Positions 34,624 to 38,791 of a stretch of DNA of 38,791 bases are shown here, one piece after another. Each line of letters starts with the position of its first letter. The stretch's first letter is position 1. Source of the DNA: an uncultured Gammaproteobacteria bacterium (GTDB taxonomy: Bacteria > Pseudomonadota > Gammaproteobacteria > Arenicellales > JAANXG01). A program made the position numbers and the translations under genes. Where the stretch lies: the NCBI GenBank assembly GCA_947259705.1, contig CAMYNL010000033.1:1-38791 (forward strand). Direction: 5' to 3'. The notes beneath the pieces are model-generated. The model made no database searches, was not told the origin of the DNA, and saw only the letters and a program-made list of their open reading frames with translations.

Positions 34624-36492
34624 ATGGACGAACGAACTACTGCGGCGCGCGCGTATCTTTCCGCCCATCATCCATTTGATCAACTGCCCGCCGAGGTATT
34701 GTCTTCACTCGCCAGCAGCGTGGAGCAACGTCGATTTAAGAGCAATGTTCCGATACTGGAAATCGGTTCGCCCAACGACACGTTGTACCTGATTCACACC
34801 GGTGCGGTGGAAGTGATCGGACCGGATGGCGCTCTCATCGCGAAACTGGGTGAGGGGGATTTGTTCGGTCACCAGTCGTTGCTCGGTAACGGTATCAGCG
34901 AAGACAGTTTCCGCGCCATCGAAGACACCGGATGTTACTGCCTCAAGGAACATCAGTTTCGTGACATCTACGAAACCTATCCACAGTTTCAGTTCTTTCT
35001 CGCGCCCCTCGCACCGGGTGAGTTGCGCGGCACAACCGAGGACCGTCAGGCACTGGATAGCGATAGCGTTAGTCTTCTGACGATCAGCAGCTCCGACATC
35101 GTGTCCCGCGACCTGGTAGCGATCCCGCCAACGGCAACAGTTAGAGAGGCCGCTGAACTTATGACCCGGGAAGGCGTGTCATCGTTGCTAGTGATGGACG
35201 GTAAACATTTGCAGGGAATCGTCACCGACCGCGACCTGCGCAGTCGGATCCTGGCCAAGGGGATGTCCGGCGATTGTAGGGTGCGTGACATTATGACTAC
35301 GGATCCGATCCGTCTGGATGTGAATCGTCTGGCATATGACGCCTTGCTCATGATGGCTCGCAGTGACATTCATCACGTCCCTCTGATGGACGGCGATACG
35401 GTCGTCGGAATGATCACGGATACGGATCTGGTGCGGCGTTTTTCCACTTCGCCGATGTATATCATTGGTGAAATCTATCAGTGCGACGATATCGACTCGT
35501 TAGCCAAGGTCAGCGAACGGCTACCCCAGTTGCTGGTCACTCTAGTGAGCGCGAATGCCTCAGCGCGCAACATTGGACGTGTGATTTCAGATATCGGTGA
35601 AGCGATCAATTCGCGCACGCTGGAGCTGGCCGAGCAACACCTGGGCGCGCCTCCGATTTCCTATGCATGGCTTACGGGCGGGTCCCTGGCTCGGAAGGAG
35701 CAAACCGCGCATTCAGACCAAGACAATGCGTTGCTTCTGTCGAATGAATACGACGAGGCGCAGCATGGTACGTACTTTGAATCCTTGGCACGCTTTGTAT
35801 GCGACGGCCTGAACGCCTGTGGCTACGTGTATTGTCCGGGGGAAGTCATGGCGGCGAACCCAACCTGGAGACAACCGTTACGCGTCTGGAAAACCTATTT
35901 CGACAAATGGGTCGAACAACCGGAACCTAAGGCGCTGATGCATACCTGCATTTTTTTCGATCTTTATCGCATATACGGGCACAACGAATTATTCGAAGAA
36001 CTTCAGCGATATCTCGTGGACAAGGCCCGGTCCAACAAACTGTTTCACGCATACATGGCCTCTAATGCCTTGCAGTTTCAACCTCCGTTGGGGTTCTTTC
36101 GCAATTTCGTCTTAGTCAAGGATGGCGAGCACGATCATACCCTCGATCTGAAATTGAGCGGTGTCGTGCCAATCACCAACATCGCCCGGGTATACGCATT
36201 GGCCAATGGGATCGTTCCTATAAATACGCAGGATCGACTGGAGGGGGCGGAAGAAATGGGCGCACTGAGTCACAGCGGCGCCGGGAACCTCATCGATGCA
36301 TTCGAGTTCATCAGCACTATTCGTCTGCGGCACCAGGCCCGCCAGATAAGAGACGGTACCGAGCCGAACAATTTCGCCCCCCCCGGCGAACTCTCGCAAA
36401 TCGAACGCAAGCACCTCAAGGACGCATTCGCCGCCGTACGCACCATTCAATCGGCCCTCGCGCAGCGCTACCAAACCGCCGTATTCGGCTAA
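34624..36492 (+). CDS. DUF294 nucleotidyltransferase-like protein with cNMP-binding and CBS domains
   Basis: This is a 622-residue cytosolic signalling-type protein. Residues about 20-135 are a cyclic nucleotide-binding fold, but the phosphate-binding cassette (LFGHQSLLGNGISEDSFRAI) lacks the usual FGE and Arg, so cAMP binding is doubtful. Residues about 157-275 are a CBS pair (GVSSLLVMDGKHLQGIVTDR; HHVPLMDGDTVVGMITDTDL). Residues about 330-480 are a GlnD-like nucleotidyltransferase domain with TGGSLARKEQTAHSDQDNAL (D365 and D367 as likely metal ligands). The C-terminus is DUF294_C. The family is a conserved neighbour of acetate-type symporters and DEDDh exonucleases; its target is not established. 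The exonuclease gene follows after 3 bases. Confidence 0.9.
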   Translation: MDERTTAARAYLSAHHPFDQLPAEVLSSLASSVEQRRFKSNVPILEIGSPNDTLYLIHTGAVEVIGPDGALIAKLGEGDLFGHQSLLGNGISEDSFRAIEDTGCYCLKEHQFRDIYETYPQFQFFLAPLAPGELRGTTEDRQALDSDSVSLLTISSSDIVSRDLVAIPPTATVREAAELMTREGVSSLLVMDGKHLQGIVTDRDLRSRILAKGMSGDCRVRDIMTTDPIRLDVNRLAYDALLMMARSDIHHVPLMDGDTVVGMITDTDLVRRFSTSPMYIIGEIYQCDDIDSLAKVSERLPQLLVTLVSANASARNIGRVISDIGEAINSRTLELAEQHLGAPPISYAWLTGGSLARKEQTAHSDQDNALLLSNEYDEAQHGTYFESLARFVCDGLNACGYVYCPGEVMAANPTWRQPLRVWKTYFDKWVEQPEPKALMHTCIFFDLYRIYGHNELFEELQRYLVDKARSNKLFHAYMASNALQFQPPLGFFRNFVLVKDGEHDHTLDLKLSGVVPITNIARVYALANGIVPINTQDRLEGAEEMGALSHSGAGNLIDAFEFISTIRLRHQARQIRDGTEPNNFAPPGELSQIERKHLKDAFAAVRTIQSALAQRYQTAVFG

Positions 36493-36495
36493 TCG

Positions 36496-38595
36496 GTGTT
36501 TAATCTCTTCAAAAAACTGGTTCTGGGCCTGGTCGGGGTGGCGGCGCTGTTGCTGACCGGCGCCGTCTGGGTCGCACTGGACTATGGTGCCGCCGCTGAC
36601 GCGACGCTGCGCGGACCGATCATGTTGTACGCATTCGTCAGCACGCTGATTATTTCAGGGTTTGCTTACGGAGTCTGGCGAATCGTACGAAATCGTTTCC
36701 TACGTCCCTTGACTTCCGTTGCGAACGATATCCGTACCTTAATAGAGACCAAACAACTCGAGCGCGGACTACGGATTCCAGATGAGCACGAGCTGGATGG
36801 CCTTCCCGACGCGCTTTCCATGCTCGTAGATGAACTCCGCAGCGCGCGGCGCGAAACTGTCCGCGCTATGGCCTCCGCGACAGCACGGGTGGAGCAGGAA
36901 AAGGGCTGGCTTGAAGTTATCCTGTTGGAATTGATACGCGAGGGAGTGATCGTATGCAGTTCCGACCATCGCATCCTGTTGTACAATCAACCCGCGGCGC
37001 GCTTGGTTCGCCGGCACAACGTACTGGGACTCGGCCGTTCTCTGTTCGATGTCGTTGCGGAGGAGCCCGTGCGACATGCCCTGGAACGTCTCAGCTACCG
37101 GTTGCAGAGCGGGACCCGCGATCTGACTACCAAATTCGTATGCGCCACCCGCGATGCGGGAATGATGCTACAGATGCGCATCGCACTGATGGTCGATCAA
37201 GCCGGCAAACAAAGTGGATATGTGCTCACCGCGGAAGATATCAGCGCCGCGTTGACGCAGCTTGAACGTAGCGATTCCGTACGTCGCACGGTAACCCAGG
37301 ATCTCCGTGAACCCATCGCCAGCTTGCGCGCTGCCGCGGAGAACTTGATGAGTTTTCAGGATATCGAGGCGGACCAGCGCCAAACGTTCTACGATATAAT
37401 CGTCAAGCAAAGCACGACCTTAAGCGACCATCTGGAGTCCCTCGCCGGCACCTACGCCGTCGGCCCCGTCGGGCAATGGCCGATGGCGGAAGTTCATTCG
37501 TTGGACTTGTTCAAGTGCGTGGCCCGTTTCTTACATGAGAGCGCGGGCATCGGTCTCGACGTAATCGGCGAAAATCGATGGCTTATGAGCGAGAGCCACT
37601 CGCTGATGCGGGTATTGGCCTATCTGGTCAGCAAAATCAAAGAACAACCCAACACATCGGGCTTCAAGTTCGAGGCCGGCATTGACGATTCAAAGTCGTT
37701 TATTGAACTGAGCTGGCAAGGTCCACTGATATCGGACACTACCCTTGGCGATTGGCTCGAGGAGACGGTTCCAGGACTGGCAGGCATCACCGCCGCCCAG
37801 GTCCTGGAACATCATGGCGGTGAACCGTGGAGCCGCAGACGGGGCGAGCAACAAGCGGTATTGCGAATTCCCCTCCAGTCATCCACTACGGCGCCCGCAG
37901 AGGCGGACGATAAGAATCTGCCGCCGCGACCTGAGTTCTACGATTTTGATCTCATGTATGCACAACCGATCGACGCCGAGTTTGGGGAACGGCCATTAAA
38001 AGAGTTGACCTACGTGATATTCGATACCGAAACCACGGGTTTACGTCCCACTTCGGGAGATAAAATCATCGAGATTTCCGCAGTACGAGTCACCGGAGGT
38101 CGGGTGTTGACGGGGGAGACATTTGATACTCTGGTTGATCCGGAACGACCAATTCCAAAGGATTCTATTCGTTTCCACGGCATCACCGATGACAAAGTCG
38201 CCGGACAGCCGGTGATCAAAGACGTACTCCCCCGGTTTCACGAGTTCGTCGGCGACGCGGTACTGGTGGCGCATAATGCCGCATTCGACGTTAAGTTTCT
38301 CAAGATCAATGAGAAAGAAGCCGGTATCAGTTTCGACAATCCTGTGCTCGACACTTTATTGTTGTCGCTACTCATCGAAGGGGACGCCGAGGACCACAGT
38401 TTGGAGGGGATCTGTGAGCGGCTCCATATTACGATTGAAGACCGGCACCGCGCTCTGGGCGACGCCCTGGCTACCGCCCACGTTCTGGTTGTTCTCCTGG
38501 GGCGCCTCGCCAACAAGAACATCACCACCTTCGGCGACTTGATGCAGGCATCGGACATGGAAGCCGCTCTGCGGTTCCGTTCAAATTTCTTTTAA
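36496..38595 (+). CDS. Membrane sensor-like protein fused to DEDDh 3'-5' exonuclease
   Basis: This 699-residue protein from GTG 36496 has two N-terminal membrane helices (about 7-27 and 43-63), a HAMP-like linker, a PAS-like region (about 135-250), and a histidine-kinase-like dimerisation helix at about 265-285 reading TVTQDLREPIASLRAAAENL. Gln stands where the phosphoacceptor His is expected, and the following ATPase-like region lacks a clear N box, so kinase activity looks lost. Residues about 504-690 are a DnaQ-type exonuclease with complete DEDDh residues: D510 and E512 (FDTETTG), D598 (HNAAFD), H651 and D656 (HRALGDA). It starts 3 bases after the DUF294 gene. Related fusions occur beside DUF294 and SSS symporter genes in other proteobacteria. 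The nuclease substrate is unknown. Confidence 0.9.
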   Translation: MFNLFKKLVLGLVGVAALLLTGAVWVALDYGAAADATLRGPIMLYAFVSTLIISGFAYGVWRIVRNRFLRPLTSVANDIRTLIETKQLERGLRIPDEHELDGLPDALSMLVDELRSARRETVRAMASATARVEQEKGWLEVILLELIREGVIVCSSDHRILLYNQPAARLVRRHNVLGLGRSLFDVVAEEPVRHALERLSYRLQSGTRDLTTKFVCATRDAGMMLQMRIALMVDQAGKQSGYVLTAEDISAALTQLERSDSVRRTVTQDLREPIASLRAAAENLMSFQDIEADQRQTFYDIIVKQSTTLSDHLESLAGTYAVGPVGQWPMAEVHSLDLFKCVARFLHESAGIGLDVIGENRWLMSESHSLMRVLAYLVSKIKEQPNTSGFKFEAGIDDSKSFIELSWQGPLISDTTLGDWLEETVPGLAGITAAQVLEHHGGEPWSRRRGEQQAVLRIPLQSSTTAPAEADDKNLPPRPEFYDFDLMYAQPIDAEFGERPLKELTYVIFDTETTGLRPTSGDKIIEISAVRVTGGRVLTGETFDTLVDPERPIPKDSIRFHGITDDKVAGQPVIKDVLPRFHEFVGDAVLVAHNAAFDVKFLKINEKEAGISFDNPVLDTLLLSLLIEGDAEDHSLEGICERLHITIEDRHRALGDALATAHVLVVLLGRLANKNITTFGDLMQASDMEAALRFRSNFF

Positions 38596-38613
38596 CGCCC
38601 GTATCACACGGCG

Positions 38614-38791
38614 CTAAAGCCGCCTTGACAACTGTCCCTGAATGAGCTCCAAAACCAGGGCAACGGACTTATCCCGCCGCGAATACCAGGCATCTACATG
38701 CTTATCTGCTACTTTGAGCGTCAGGATATACCGGGTCCCCAGGGTCCGCCAGAACAGACCGAATCCCAGCATTACCACCGATGCCAGCAAG
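38614..38791 (-). CDS. C-terminal end of an unidentified leftward gene (partial)
   Basis: The reverse strand is open from the right edge to TAG at 38616-38614, giving 58 residues: LLASVVMLGFGLFWRTLGTR, then YILTLKVADKHVDAWYSRR and KSVALVLELIQGQLSRRL. A hydrophobic stretch suggests a membrane helix followed by a cytosolic tail. It converges on the exonuclease gene with an 18-base gap. The family is not recognised from this fragment. Confidence 0.55.
   Translation of the reverse strand, partial: LLASVVMLGFGLFWRTLGTRYILTLKVADKHVDAWYSRRDKSVALVLELIQGQLSRRL

Overview
The window is a chromosomal segment of a GC-rich gammaproteobacterium. Three conserved gene orders support this: uvrC-pgsA-tRNA(Gly)-tRNA(Cys)-tRNA(Leu), prfB-lysS, and exbB-exbD-msbA-lpxK-ycaR-kdsB next to comEC. 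LPS/Kdo and lipoprotein-export genes show a Gram-negative envelope. The genus cannot be fixed from the sequence; a Chromatiales-like or other environmental, non-enteric lineage would fit.

Layout. 1-718: truncated DDE-type transposase running off the left edge. 894-4361 (leftward): tRNA-Leu, tRNA-Cys, tRNA-Gly, pgsA, uvrC and a family 5 uracil-DNA glycosylase. 4447-5010 (rightward): elongation factor P. 5021-14232 (leftward): a tightly packed envelope cluster of comEC, exbB, exbD, msbA, lpxK, ycaR, kdsB, a low-molecular-weight phosphatase, a cytosolic YkuD-fold enzyme and nagZ. 14287-19480: a DUF2062 membrane protein, lolD/lolC, lysS, and prfB with its programmed +1 frameshift. 19733-20524: an unusual membrane-anchored FHA-PilZ protein. 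20769-23729 (rightward): pntA-pntB transhydrogenase. 23910-30032 (leftward): sucD, sucC, a short malic enzyme and a long malic enzyme with a phosphotransacetylase-like tail. 30033-32431: an accessory stretch with a decayed serine-recombinase fragment, a diverged repeat whose other copy lies at about 27.5 kb, an orphan contractile-injection-type tail-tube gene with an unknown partner, and apparently empty DNA. 32432-38595 (rightward): a DUF4212/sodium-solute symporter pair, a DUF294 signalling protein, and a membrane sensor-like protein fused to a DEDDh exonuclease. The right edge cuts an unidentified leftward gene.

How it fits together. The 20.7-34.5 kb part looks like C2/C4 carbon metabolism: acetate-type uptake, succinyl-CoA synthetase, two malic enzymes drawing malate to pyruvate with reduced cofactor, and transhydrogenase exchanging NADH and NADPH. 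The 5-14 kb cluster combines LPS precursor synthesis and flipping with peptidoglycan recycling. Candidates for under-described biology are the orphan tail-tube pair, the FHA-PilZ protein with an altered PilZ motif, the pseudo-kinase/exonuclease fusion, the YkuD-NagZ pair, and the two-copy repeat placed upstream of both malic enzyme genes.
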